From Oscillospiraceae bacterium (GTDB lineage: Bacteria; Bacillota; Clostridia; Saccharofermentanales; Saccharofermentanaceae): a stretch of 41,690 nt of DNA. The stretch is from the NCBI GenBank assembly GCA_015069205.1, contig SVIZ01000015.1, positions 1 through 41,690 of the forward strand, written 5' to 3'. Numbering within the stretch: the first letter of the stretch is position 1; every line of letters begins with the position of its first letter. Under the pieces are notes generated by a model. It saw only the letters and a list, made by a program, of their open reading frames with translations. It was not told the DNA's origin and did not search any database. This document shows positions 1-8,390 of this stretch, in pieces. The translations under genes and the position numbers were made by a program.

Positions 1-11
1 GAGAAAACTAT

Positions 12-61
12 GTACGTATTTCGTACAGTAATCATGATGATTTACTGTACGATTTACGTAC
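12..61. repeat. Long near-perfect dyad, about 50 bp
   Basis: Arms GTACGTA (12-18) and TACGTAC (55-61) pair exactly, and CGTACAGTAA (22-31) pairs exactly with TTACTGTACG (42-51). T21 pairs with A52, and two mismatches separate the two stem segments. The 10-nt centre itself holds ATCATGAT. It lies just beyond the 3' end of the minus-strand epimerase gene, and the minus strand then reads ATAGTTTTCTC, so it could be a terminator or RNA processing hairpin. A protein-binding palindrome is equally possible. The window edge prevents seeing what lies to the left. Confidence 0.6.
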
Positions 62-148
62 GCATATTCATCAGTCGAGTTCGAGCTCAATTGTCTGTGT
101 TCCTATATTTGTAACCATCACCAGTTAATCATTCTAATTTGCACCCCG

Positions 149-1048
149 TTAATCCAGACTGTCATATAAGCCCAGCATGCCTTCGTGAGCCACGTCAATA
201 TAATAATCAAGCAAGGGATAGAGCCAGTCTTTCAGTTCAGTAAAAGCAAAGCCAAGTGATTCAGCCTTTTCAATATTGATGCTGTATTCGGTTTCACCGT
301 TATAAGGAGCCGGATCGCCATCGTCATTGATGACAGCGCTCATACCTGTTTCCTTTTCGAGATAATCAAGGACTTCTCTTATGGAGACCGTGCCTTTTGA
401 ACTTCCGTTAACAGCACCTTTGAAATCCTTATCAACCAGGAAAGACAGGAACTTGCCGGCTTCATCTGACCTGATGAATGACATTTGCGAATCAGCATTA
501 TCGATCTTCATCGGCAGCTGTTTTAAGACATGTTCAACGTAGAAATACAGCCTTCTTGTGTAATCATCTTTTCCGGTTACAAACGGGTATCTTACGGCGA
601 TCCAATTCTTTTCAGGATACTTTTGCCACAGAGCATATTCGGCCTGTCTCTTTATCACATCGTAAGGAAAGTCCTTTCTGTCACACCAGATAAGTTCACC
701 ATCCGTACCGTCAAAATCTTCTTCAACGGTATTGATGTGTTTGGGATCATAAACTGCAGTACTCGACATATAAATATACTTATCACAGTCGGCCGCATCC
801 ATGAGCTTACGGATATCATTTGAACAATAAGCGATCTTATCAATGATCACGTCGTAATGTGTGCCTGCTATCGCAGCTTTGATGCTGTCCTCATCAGTTC
901 TCTCAAAACGCATCCTGGAAACCGAATCACCGAAATCGTCGGGTGTATTGCCTCTTGTAGCTATAGTGACATCATGGCCCTTTTCGATAAGATCATTGAC
1001 CATATGGATCCCGAAAAATCTCGTGCCGCCCAAAACCAATATCTTCAT
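149..1048 (-). CDS. NAD-dependent epimerase/dehydratase family protein
   Basis: A 299-residue extended short-chain dehydrogenase (SDR) fold protein. The N-terminus MKILVLGGTRFFG is the Rossmann glycine motif that binds NAD(P), and YMSSTAVYD followed by a later Tyr/Lys region fits an atypical SDR. Proteins of this group act on nucleotide sugars or similar cofactors in the cytoplasm, but the substrate cannot be read from the sequence. The start at 1048 is preferred over the upstream ATG at 1054 because AAGGA lies 6 nt before 1048, while the upstream ATG abuts it. The gene follows the EAL-protein gene by 19 nt and is probably the last gene of that transcript. Confidence 0.85.
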   Translation of the reverse strand: MKILVLGGTRFFGIHMVNDLIEKGHDVTIATRGNTPDDFGDSVSRMRFERTDEDSIKAAIAGTHYDVIIDKIAYCSNDIRKLMDAADCDKYIYMSSTAVYDPKHINTVEEDFDGTDGELIWCDRKDFPYDVIKRQAEYALWQKYPEKNWIAVRYPFVTGKDDYTRRLYFYVEHVLKQLPMKIDNADSQMSFIRSDEAGKFLSFLVDKDFKGAVNGSSKGTVSIREVLDYLEKETGMSAVINDDGDPAPYNGETEYSINIEKAESLGFAFTELKDWLYPLLDYYIDVAHEGMLGLYDSLD

Positions 1049-1067
1049 ATGCATTCCTTGTGAACGA

Positions 1068-3179
1068 TTACTCTTCCGGTTCTGACTGAGCAGGTTCGGC
1101 AGCAGGAGCCGGTTCGGCTTCGGGAGCCTGCACTTGCTGACCGGGAACAGGAATTACCGTATTCTCATATTCAGCTTGAGGCATCGGCTTTGCGTAGTAG
1201 AAACCCTGGATCATGTCGCAGCCTTCCTGAGCCAGGAAATCCACAGTTGACTTATCTTCGACACCTTCTGCAACGGTCTTCATGTTAAGCGATTTCGCGA
1301 GAGCGAGAGCTTCTGAAACTACGATCCTGGTGCGGGGATTATCTTCACTGCCGCGGAAGAATCCGGCATCAAGCTTAAGGATGTCGAGAGGCATATCCTT
1401 TAAGGAGTTAAGAGACGAATAACCTGTGCCGAAATCATCCATGGAGACAAGGAATCCGTAGTATTTAAGACGGTTGATCGTAGTTATCATGGCATTCTCG
1501 TCATCGAAGAAAGCGCTCTCGGTAAGCTCTATCTCAATGAGTGAGCGGGGGCATCCTTCCCTGTCGACCAGATTGCAGATGTATTCGGCAAGATTCTCAG
1601 TACCGAAATGAGCTCTGGAAACGTTGCAGGAAATAGGGACGCACTTGCGGCCTTCATGGAGCCACCTGGCCTGGTTACGCGCAACGTGTGTCAGCATATA
1701 GTCATCTATATGAGTGATGAAGCCGTTATCTTCGAAGATCGGAATAAACTTGTAAGGAGGCACAAGACCCATGTCCGGTGTCTGCCATCTGATGAGCGCT
1801 TCGGTACCCATGTGTTCGTTGGTACGCGGATCGTATTTCGGCTGATAGTAAACGAGAAATTCTTCATTATTGACAGCAGCCTGCTGACGGTTAGTAACGG
1901 TGTCGATCCACTTTTCTTCATCAACGAGATTGCTGTCGAAAAATGCGATTCCGGAGTCAGCAACTTCTGAAAGTGAAAGGCTGGCCGCACATGCATTGTT
2001 GTACAGGAGATCGATATCCGGAATATAATGTTTTTGGTTGAGGGCGACCTTTTCCTGCGCAGGTATTACGAGATACACGCCTGCTTTGAAAGCCAGCCTG
2101 TGTCCGCAGGGAATTGCTTCGAGAGTGCTGATGATGTCCTGAAGTCTTGCTCTTGCATCATCTTCATCCTTTACTTCAAGAAAGAGCGGGAGAGCGGCTG
2201 CCGTGCTGTGAGCGATAAGCTCACCCTTCTTGAGTTTTTTGAAAATGACAAGAACTACCTGACGAAGGAGCGCTTCTGCCTCTTTTACGGAATGACAGAG
2301 CACGAAGTTTCTATATCTGACGAACACAAGATCGACGACTGCATATGTCTTATGAGCATTCTTTCTCTTGCAGAGGATATCCTGTGTTGTCACAGCATAC
2401 CAAAGCCAATTGTGACCTTTGATGATATTGTCTCTGTAAAGCCATCTTCTGAGTTTACTGTTCGCGGAAAGATTCATGATGACGCTGACTATCATGAGGA
2501 TAAATACGAAGAAAGCTATTATCACTGCGATGATAATGCCGGCTGCAAGATATGTGTAATCTTTTACTTTAACGGTGAGTATGGATTTGACCATGAGGAT
2601 CTGTGAAGACTCACTCATCGGTGCTGCAATCCAATACGGGAACGAGAACACTGCATCGCTGGAACTGCCAAACAGAACGCCCGGATTGTTGCGCGCCATA
2701 TCATATACTTCAGAAAAAGCATCTATCTTGGTGTTGTAGTCATCAAGAAGGAAAGTGGAATTGCTCCCTGCATCCAAAACGATCTTATGGATGTCATCAT
2801 CTACTCCTGCCTCGTCCAGGATATCTTTCAGATCGCCTGAATAAAACTCGCCTTTTTTGTCATTATAGCCGCTGACCGAGATAGAGCCTGAATGTTCAAC
2901 CACTTCGCCATAAAGATCGATTATGCAATAGTTATGGCCATCACTTGATAAAGCATTGAGTGCTTCTTCGCTTTCAGCTTCAGTACCATGATCAATTATA
3001 TCTGCCAAATTGCGGACATAAGTAGTATCAGCTTCGGAACGGAAGTCCCTTACGTATCCTGCAAGAATATTCAAGACAGCGAATATCATTGCGATAATGC
3101 CCAGGAAAACGACAGTGCGCCACAAGATAGGCCACAACGCATGAGACTTTGGAATCTTATACTTACCCTTGTTACTCAT
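1068..3179 (-). CDS. Membrane EAL-domain c-di-GMP phosphodiesterase with degenerate GGDEF
   Basis: A 703-residue membrane signalling protein. Transmembrane segments near residues 16-42 and 210-236 flank a roughly 165-residue extracytoplasmic sensor region. A GGDEF-like stretch (about 270-425) follows with no recognisable GG[D/E]EF motif, then an EAL domain (about 440-680). The EAL catalytic set looks complete: EALIRW, ISCNVS, IELTES, MDDFGTGYSSL, LKLD, AEGVED and QGFYYAKP. It should therefore hydrolyse c-di-GMP to pGpG. The C-terminus ends in a Pro/Ala/Glu-rich tail. The start at 3179 is chosen because GGGAGGG sits 8 nt upstream; the longer reading frame would begin at a TTG inside that ribosome site. 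It has its own promoter at 3201-3228. Confidence 0.9.
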   Translation of the reverse strand: MSNKGKYKIPKSHALWPILWRTVVFLGIIAMIFAVLNILAGYVRDFRSEADTTYVRNLADIIDHGTEAESEEALNALSSDGHNYCIIDLYGEVVEHSGSISVSGYNDKKGEFYSGDLKDILDEAGVDDDIHKIVLDAGSNSTFLLDDYNTKIDAFSEVYDMARNNPGVLFGSSSDAVFSFPYWIAAPMSESSQILMVKSILTVKVKDYTYLAAGIIIAVIIAFFVFILMIVSVIMNLSANSKLRRWLYRDNIIKGHNWLWYAVTTQDILCKRKNAHKTYAVVDLVFVRYRNFVLCHSVKEAEALLRQVVLVIFKKLKKGELIAHSTAAALPLFLEVKDEDDARARLQDIISTLEAIPCGHRLAFKAGVYLVIPAQEKVALNQKHYIPDIDLLYNNACAASLSLSEVADSGIAFFDSNLVDEEKWIDTVTNRQQAAVNNEEFLVYYQPKYDPRTNEHMGTEALIRWQTPDMGLVPPYKFIPIFEDNGFITHIDDYMLTHVARNQARWLHEGRKCVPISCNVSRAHFGTENLAEYICNLVDREGCPRSLIEIELTESAFFDDENAMITTINRLKYYGFLVSMDDFGTGYSSLNSLKDMPLDILKLDAGFFRGSEDNPRTRIVVSEALALAKSLNMKTVAEGVEDKSTVDFLAQEGCDMIQGFYYAKPMPQAEYENTVIPVPGQQVQAPEAEPAPAAEPAQSEPEE

Positions 3180-3200
3180 TTTATCTATCCCTCCCAATAT

Positions 3201-3228
3201 ATTATAAGAGTGATTCTATATATGTGAA
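3201..3228 (-). promoter_or_regulatory. Sigma-A promoter for the EAL gene
   Basis: On the minus strand TTCACA (3223-3228, five of six matches to TTGACA) is followed after 16 nt by a consensus TATAAT (3201-3206). Transcription should start near 3194, giving a very short leader that begins next to the GGGAGGG ribosome site of the EAL gene. Confidence 0.65.
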
Positions 3229-3256
3229 GAGCTATTCCTTTACTTTATCTTCAGAA

Positions 3257-3622
3257 TCAAACGGTCTCATCAGGGTAAGTCCAGAACCCGCCTTTGTGGA
3301 AATTCTCATTTCCGAGTGGAGTTGCTGTCAGCTTAAACATTACACAGCCGTCAGGACAGACAATTGTCTTAGTATATTTGCCGTCTCCGCCCAGGTTTTC
3401 GAGATCTCCGCCGCTTCTTATGGCTTCCATCAGAGGATAGAGCATCATCATTGTCTTTGAGCAGATACCGTAACCGTCCTGATTTACGGGGCAGCCGTAT
3501 GTGCAGGTATATTTATCACCGACTTCTTCCCCATTGCGGCAATAATGTTCTGTTGTTTCACTATGAAGCAGTTTAGTAACTTCTACCGTGAATTCATATT
3601 CTTCGTCATACCATTTCTTCAT
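3257..3622 (-). CDS. TIGR04076 family protein
   Basis: A 121-residue small cytoplasmic protein matching the TIGR04076 family in its cysteine layout: YCRNGEEVGDKY, then TYGCPVNQDGYGICSKTMMMLYP, an Ala/Ile-Arg-Ser-Gly-Gly turn, and a final IVCPDGCVMFKL. The conserved cysteines suggest metal or redox chemistry, but the function of the family is not known. The start at 3622 has GGGAGG 8 nt upstream; the in-frame extension to 3685 overlaps the preceding phosphatase gene and is not needed. It lies 16 nt after the histidine phosphatase gene and probably shares its transcript. Confidence 0.8.
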   Translation of the reverse strand: MKKWYDEEYEFTVEVTKLLHSETTEHYCRNGEEVGDKYTCTYGCPVNQDGYGICSKTMMMLYPLMEAIRSGGDLENLGGDGKYTKTIVCPDGCVMFKLTATPLGNENFHKGGFWTYPDETV

Positions 3623-3638
3623 AAATATATCCTCCCAT

Positions 3639-4250
3639 TCAACCGGCCCGTCGGTTGATATATGCCGCCGTGACTCTTCCCTCATCGTTTATATCAAACC
3701 TGGATATGGATCCGGATCTTCCGGAAAATCTTGCTTTCCTCAGGTCTTCAAAATCAAATCCCATGAGCATTGCCTGCAAAAATCCCAAAAGGCACCCGTG
3801 AGATACGATAAGGATCTTCTCGTCCGGACTTGCAATTATCTCGTCGTAAAATGGCTTAACCCTGTTCCACAGATCACGGTCTGATTCAGCATCAGGGAAA
3901 GGTCTGTAATCAGGATCATATCCGCTTCCCGGTTTCTTATGTTCATTGTACCAATCCCATGGTTTCCCATTGCCTTCGCCTGCATTAACTTCTCTTATCG
4001 CTTCAGACATTATGGGTGTCAGATGAAGGGTTTTGTTTATCTCTTCCGCTGTCTGGGCAGCGCGCGCGAGGTCAGAGCAGTACATTACAAAGCCTTCACC
4101 GCAGCCTTCGTTCTGAAGCCACTTACCTGTCTCATATGCTTGTTTTCTGCCGTTTTCAGTTAAGTTCCAGTTACCCCATGCACCGGCGTGACCGTTGATG
4201 TGATGTTCAGATTCTGTGTGCTGGACTGTGATGATAATTTTCTTGCTCAT
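3639..4250 (-). CDS. Histidine phosphatase family protein
   Basis: A 203-residue protein of the phosphoglycerate-mutase-like histidine phosphatase superfamily. The usual N-terminal RHGE/RHAE motif reads QHTES here, keeping the catalytic histidine but replacing the preceding arginine with glutamine. LTENGRKQA and CSDLARAAQTAEEI are the typical following motifs, and VSHGCLLGFLQ carries the second active-site histidine. The Arg-to-Gln change could weaken phosphate binding, so the substrate and activity are uncertain. It sits between the RibD-C reductase gene (21 nt upstream) and the TIGR04076 gene (16 nt downstream), consistent with an operon. Confidence 0.85.
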   Translation of the reverse strand: MSKKIIITVQHTESEHHINGHAGAWGNWNLTENGRKQAYETGKWLQNEGCGEGFVMYCSDLARAAQTAEEINKTLHLTPIMSEAIREVNAGEGNGKPWDWYNEHKKPGSGYDPDYRPFPDAESDRDLWNRVKPFYDEIIASPDEKILIVSHGCLLGFLQAMLMGFDFEDLRKARFSGRSGSISRFDINDEGRVTAAYINRRAG

Positions 4251-4271
4251 TTCCTGTTTTCCTTGTATTGA

Positions 4272-4952
4272 TCAGTTCAGGACTTTATATCTCAGTCTGA
4301 TATATGAATTCTCCAACTGTTTGCACTCCACAAGTTGAAGTGCTCCTAGCTTACTCAATTCAGATTCATCACTGAGTGATTCTCCGTCTATGAGAGTAGC
4401 CGTATTCTTTCCTCCGATGAGCACCGGAGCCATGACTATGTCTATGTAGTCGAAAAGTTTTTCGCGCAGGAACATGCTGTTCAGAGTTCCTCCTGACTGG
4501 ATCGTAATTCGCTCACAGCCGAAGTCAGCCTTAAGAGTCTTGAGCATGTCCGCAAGTGATAATTCATGCTGAAAGATTATGTGAAGATTATCAGCCTTGA
4601 TGCCGAAAGCGGGATGATCGGGATTAGTCGTCACAAGAACAAACTCTTTTGAGAATTCACAGAAGTAATGCACGCCGCGTTCTGTAAGATGGTGGTTATC
4701 CAGGATCACAAAAGACACGGGTGTTTTGCGGGGGGCGGGCTTTTCATTGACACCCATCTTTGCCTGAACACGTCCGGTATTAAACGACCACAGATCCGTT
4801 GTCTGCTCGATCTCATAGTATTGATAGAGTCCTTCCCGGACACCTTCGATCATGGGAAGATCCTTATCCACATCCAGGTTATCCGTAGATCCCGTGCTGA
4901 TCTTACCGTCTACTGACACCAGCATAAAAAGAGTCGTTACCGGCCTGTCCAT
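4272..4952 (-). CDS. RibD C-terminal / dihydrofolate reductase family protein
   Basis: A 226-residue protein of the RibD-C/DHFR-like NADPH reductase fold. FMLVSVDGKISTGSTD near the N-terminus matches the family start (xxSxDGKxA), TIQSGGTLNSMFL is the nucleotide-binding Gly-rich segment, and VMAPVLIGGKNT is the usual C-terminal motif. In riboflavin synthesis the homologous domain reduces a pyrimidine intermediate, but stand-alone members have diverse or unknown substrates and no rib genes are nearby. The start is supported by GGAGAG 4 nt upstream. It is the first gene of the minus-strand run and has an extended -10 promoter at 4997-5005. Confidence 0.85.
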   Translation of the reverse strand: MDRPVTTLFMLVSVDGKISTGSTDNLDVDKDLPMIEGVREGLYQYYEIEQTTDLWSFNTGRVQAKMGVNEKPAPRKTPVSFVILDNHHLTERGVHYFCEFSKEFVLVTTNPDHPAFGIKADNLHIIFQHELSLADMLKTLKADFGCERITIQSGGTLNSMFLREKLFDYIDIVMAPVLIGGKNTATLIDGESLSDESELSKLGALQLVECKQLENSYIRLRYKVLN

Positions 4953-4996
4953 TTATCTCTCCAAAGATTAACTAAAAGGGCTATTTACACGCAATC

Positions 4997-5005
4997 ATTA
5001 TATCA
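4997..5005 (-). promoter_or_regulatory. Extended -10 promoter for the reductase operon
   Basis: The minus strand reads TGATATAAT, an exact TGnTATAAT extended -10 box, about 45 nt upstream of the reductase start. No good -35 hexamer is present, as is usual for extended -10 promoters. Confidence 0.55.
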
Positions 5006-5095
5006 AATACTTGATTTATTTTATGTCACCGGTCCGGCCATGAAACCGGTCTTATAGAAATTGCCTAAAGAAATCAGCGTTATTATCATACTAAT

Positions 5096-5125
5096 TTGAT
5101 AGGTTTTTCACGCAAAATGTATTAT
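5096..5125 (+). promoter_or_regulatory. Candidate promoter of the LysR gene
   Basis: TTGATA (5096-5101) is followed after 18 nt by TATTAT (5120-5125), with an alternative -10 TATACT at 5123-5128. The start codon of the LysR gene lies about 36 nt downstream. LysR proteins often bind their own promoters, but no clear T-N11-A dyad was identified. Confidence 0.45.
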
Positions 5126-5161
5126 ACTTGCTTAAAAATTATCAGAAAAGGATCTACTGCC

Positions 5162-6079
5162 ATGACTCTGCAACAGCTCAGCTACGCCATCGCCATCTCT
5201 GAAGCCGGTTCTCTCAACAAGGCTTCTGAGGTCCTGTATGTCTCACAGCCATCCCTGACCGAATCAGTTAAGGAACTGGAAAAAGAGCTTGGCATCTCCA
5301 TCTTCATCAGAAGCGGAAGAGGCGTTACCCTGACACCCGAAGGATCTGATTTTATCCTTTATGCCAGACAGGTAATAAACGACTATTCAGAACTTGTCGA
5401 GCGCTTTGACAGTTCAAAGAATTTAAAAAAGAAGTTCGGCGTCTCCACACAGCACTATTCTTTTGCGGTAAAGGCTTTTGTAGAACTGGTAAGAGATAAC
5501 GATACATCCAGATATGAGCTTGCAATCAGGGAAACCAGAACACAGGAAGTAATCTCTGATGTCTCAAATCTTAAGAGCGAGATCGGCATCATCTATTTAA
5601 GTGAATTCAATAAAAGAGCGATCTGCAAACTTCTCAGGGCAGCCGATCTTGAATTCCATCCGCTGATCAACTGCGATGCATATGTTTATCTTTGGTCGGG
5701 CCACCCTCTGGCGAAAAAGAAATCCATTACGTTTGAAGACTTAAAAGAGTATCCGTGTCTGTCTTTTGAGCAGGGCGATTCGTCTTTTTATTATGCAGAA
5801 GAAATACTCAGTACAAAAGATTATTCAAGGATCATAAAAGCGTGCGACAGAGCTACGATATTAAACCTCATGGTAGGCCTTAACGGCTATACGCTCTGCT
5901 CCGGAATCATCTGTGAAGAATTGAACGGTGACGACTATCTTGCCATTCCCTTCAAAGCTGACGAAGACGACAGCGAGAGCAAGATGCAGATCGGTTACAT
6001 CACCCGTAAGAACACCGTACCGAGCAGACTTGGAAAACTCTATATCGAGAAGATCAACGAGTATCTTAATAAACACTGA
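5162..6079 (+). CDS. LysR family transcriptional regulator
   Basis: A 305-residue LysR-type regulator. The winged helix-turn-helix is plain at residues 1-60 (MTLQQLSYAIAISEAGSLNKA, SQPSLTESVKELEKELG, F-RSGRGVTLTPEG), followed by the linker helix and a periplasmic-binding-protein-like effector domain of about 215 residues. The start at 5162 has AAAGGAT upstream; the longer frame would begin at a TTG that is part of the predicted -35 box. The effector is unknown. It is transcribed towards the amidotransferase/GCS cluster and divergently from the reductase operon, so either could be a target; the cluster is separated from it by a hairpin at 6083-6107. Confidence 0.9.
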   Translation: MTLQQLSYAIAISEAGSLNKASEVLYVSQPSLTESVKELEKELGISIFIRSGRGVTLTPEGSDFILYARQVINDYSELVERFDSSKNLKKKFGVSTQHYSFAVKAFVELVRDNDTSRYELAIRETRTQEVISDVSNLKSEIGIIYLSEFNKRAICKLLRAADLEFHPLINCDAYVYLWSGHPLAKKKSITFEDLKEYPCLSFEQGDSSFYYAEEILSTKDYSRIIKACDRATILNLMVGLNGYTLCSGIICEELNGDDYLAIPFKADEDDSESKMQIGYITRKNTVPSRLGKLYIEKINEYLNKH

Positions 6080-6082
6080 CGC

Positions 6083-6112
6083 GAGTTATAGGTTTTACCT
6101 ATAACTCTTAAT
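6083..6112 (+). terminator. Terminator-like hairpin after lysR gene
   Basis: GAGTTATAGG (6083-6092) and CCTATAACTC (6098-6107) form a perfect 10-bp stem with a 5-nt loop, followed by TTAATT. The U-tract is weak, so termination may be partial. Confidence 0.55.
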
Positions 6113-6201
6113 TGGCACTCTGTATTGGCAGAGGACAGTACAAATACATAGAATATTCCTATTGAGTTGGTTGGTATTTTAATTAAAGGATTTATTAAGA
6201 T

Positions 6202-6975
6202 ATGTGCGAGATATTCGGTTTTTCAGGCAAGAAAAGAACAGACCTCACAGGTCTGCTTACCGAGTTTTTCTCGCATTCGGTAAATAATCCCGACGGCTGG
6301 GGCCTGGCTTCTTTCGATGCCGGACAATCCTTCATATACAAAGAACGCGTCGCAGCTTATAAGAGCAGCAACCTTGAAAGAATAATCAAAGAAACCGGTA
6401 AGTCAAAGAACCTTATCGGACACATAAGACTTGCCACAATAGGAATGGATGACTACAACAACTCCCACCCTTTTTCCGGCTATGACAAGTCCGGAAGGCT
6501 TTGGACTTTCGCGCATAACGGTACGATATTCGAAAGCGATGACTTAAGCATCTACTCGTATAAGCAAAAAGGACACACGGACAGCGAGAGAGTCTTCCTT
6601 TATCTGATCGACAAGATCAACGGAAAAATAGATGATACCGGCCGCGAGCTTACCTCAAAGGAAAGATTTGACGTGATAGATGCCATCGTCACAAAACTTT
6701 CTCCCAAAAACAAACTGAACATAATCCTTTTCGATGGTGAACAGACTTATCTTCACACCAACTATAAAGATTCACTGTATGTTAATCACACCGGGGACGG
6801 CGCGATCTTTTCCACCAATCCCCTGTCAGAAGGAACATGGGATCACCTTCCCTTCAAGACGCTCGTATCTTACAAGGACGGAGAGCCATATCTGTCAGGC
6901 AGGGAACATAAAGGCGAATACATTCCGGACGAGCACTCTATCAGGGCTCTCTATCTGGCTTATGCGGGACTTTAA
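6202..6975 (+). CDS. Class II glutamine amidotransferase (YafJ/EgtC-like)
   Basis: A 257-residue stand-alone Ntn-type glutaminase domain. The N-terminus MCEIFGFSG places the nucleophile Cys at position 2, exposed after Met removal. NNPDGWGLASF, IGHIRLATIG and TFAHNGTIF are the canonical substrate-binding and oxyanion segments. No synthetase domain is fused. Relatives include YafJ and EgtC; EgtC hydrolyses a gamma-glutamyl amide in ergothioneine synthesis. The gene is directly followed (15 nt) by a GCS2-type ligase and then a GshA-type ligase, so hydrolysis or transfer of a gamma-glutamyl group is a reasonable inference. The ribosome site AAAGGA lies 11 nt upstream. Confidence 0.88.
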   Translation: MCEIFGFSGKKRTDLTGLLTEFFSHSVNNPDGWGLASFDAGQSFIYKERVAAYKSSNLERIIKETGKSKNLIGHIRLATIGMDDYNNSHPFSGYDKSGRLWTFAHNGTIFESDDLSIYSYKQKGHTDSERVFLYLIDKINGKIDDTGRELTSKERFDVIDAIVTKLSPKNKLNIILFDGEQTYLHTNYKDSLYVNHTGDGAIFSTNPLSEGTWDHLPFKTLVSYKDGEPYLSGREHKGEYIPDEHSIRALYLAYAGL

Positions 6976-6990
6976 TAGTGGGGTGAGCTT

Positions 6991-8370
6991 ATGAAAGACA
7001 TAAGAGAATTAATCTACGACAAATACATCAAGCCTACCGAAGCCGACAGGAAAACATATGTCGGCGTTGAGATCGAGATGCCCGTAGTAAATCTCTCAGG
7101 TGAAGCTACATCCCACAATGTAAGCAGAAAGGCATTTTGTAGCGTTGTTGAAGAGCTCGGTCTCAAAAAGGTCAAGTTCGATAACCGCGGTTACAATCAC
7201 GAAGCGCTGAACGGGAAGAACGGCGACCTGTTCTCTTTCGACTGTTCGTACAACAATCTCGAGATCTCATTCGGCAAAGAAAGCAGTCTTTTGGATGTCA
7301 ATGAGAGACTCAAGGAATACATCCGCCTATTCAACAAAGAACTCGAAAAAGACAATCACATTCTGACCGGCCTCGGCATTCAGCCTTACTACAAAAAGTG
7401 CAGACAGGATTATATCGACTGCGGCCGTTATAAGATGCTTGAAGGGTATCTGCGCAAAGCTGATGCATGGAAAAGGATCGGCGGATTTCATAAGTATCCG
7501 GGCTTTGGAACCTTTGCAAGTGCGACCCAGCTCCAGCTGGATGTAAAGAAAGAAAACCTTGCAGAAACACTCAGGGTATTCTCACTTCTCGAACCGCTTA
7601 AAGCAGTCCTGTTTGCAAATTCAGACATGCCCGAAGACGAACCTGATCTTATACTGGCCCGTGACATGCTGTGCGAATACAGCACGCACGGCATAAATCC
7701 TCACAACATCGGCATATACGATGTTGATATTACGGATATCGATGCTCTTGTCGATTACATCTCAACGACAAGCATCTTTTGTGCTGAAAGAGATAAAAGA
7801 TATATCTTCTTCCGCCCTGTTCCTTTTACCGAATATGCAACGCGCAACTTTATAGAAGGCGAATTCTATAATAACGGCGAATACCATAAGACGCTGTTCG
7901 TGCCCGATGCCGAGAAAGACATTAAGCTTTTGCGTTCTTATAAGTTCATTGATCTTACAGCGAGGGGAACGATCGAATACAGGAGCATGTGCACGCAGCC
8001 ATTCAGCGAAGCATTGGCAGGAATCGCATTCCAGCTGGGTCTTGCATCTAAGCTCCCGGAATTGGATGAGATTTTATCCAATGACAAAGTCATCTACGGA
8101 CACAGCTATAACGCAAATGAATTAAGAAGACTGTTCAGCTATAAAGAGCTCCCGTCTTTTGTAAACCGTGATGATCTGAGATCATTACTCATCAGGATCG
8201 TCAGTTTATCAGAAGAAGGCCTTAAGGAAAGAGGCTTGGGCGAAGAGTCACTCCTGTCTCCGGTTTACGACCGCGCTGACAGATTGTCTTCTGCAGGAAA
8301 AGATAAGCTCAAGATGCTTTCTGAGGGAAAGACACTTACCGAGATCATTAAGGCATACGCCGAGATCTGA
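6991..8370 (+). CDS. Glutamate-cysteine ligase family 2 (GCS2)-like protein
   Basis: A 459-residue protein with the GCS2 (plant/actinobacterial GshA, EgtA-like) layout: TYVGVEIEMPVV near residue 25 holds the metal/ATP-binding acidic cluster, SYNNLEISFG follows, FASATQLQLDV is the central substrate motif, and RGTIEYRSMCTQP lies near residue 330. Family members join L-glutamate through its gamma-carboxyl to an amine such as cysteine, using ATP. The amine acceptor here is unknown. It overlaps no neighbour, follows the amidotransferase by 15 nt and precedes the GshA-type gene by 20 nt, so the three genes look co-transcribed. GGGGTGAG provides the ribosome site. Confidence 0.8.
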   Translation: MKDIRELIYDKYIKPTEADRKTYVGVEIEMPVVNLSGEATSHNVSRKAFCSVVEELGLKKVKFDNRGYNHEALNGKNGDLFSFDCSYNNLEISFGKESSLLDVNERLKEYIRLFNKELEKDNHILTGLGIQPYYKKCRQDYIDCGRYKMLEGYLRKADAWKRIGGFHKYPGFGTFASATQLQLDVKKENLAETLRVFSLLEPLKAVLFANSDMPEDEPDLILARDMLCEYSTHGINPHNIGIYDVDITDIDALVDYISTTSIFCAERDKRYIFFRPVPFTEYATRNFIEGEFYNNGEYHKTLFVPDAEKDIKLLRSYKFIDLTARGTIEYRSMCTQPFSEALAGIAFQLGLASKLPELDEILSNDKVIYGHSYNANELRRLFSYKELPSFVNRDDLRSLLIRIVSLSEEGLKERGLGEESLLSPVYDRADRLSSAGKDKLKMLSEGKTLTEIIKAYAEI

Positions 8371-8390
8371 CTGCAATAAAGGAGCTCCAT

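Noticed and set aside
2028..2606. 192-codon plus-strand frame inside the EAL gene
   Set aside because: It is antisense to a gene with a complete catalytic motif set and has no ribosome site or family similarity.
5031..5056. Pair of ACCGGT hexamers upstream of the LysR gene as a LysR operator
   Set aside because: Each hexamer is itself palindromic, the spacing does not match a T-N11-A site, and the location is not near either -35 in the usual way.
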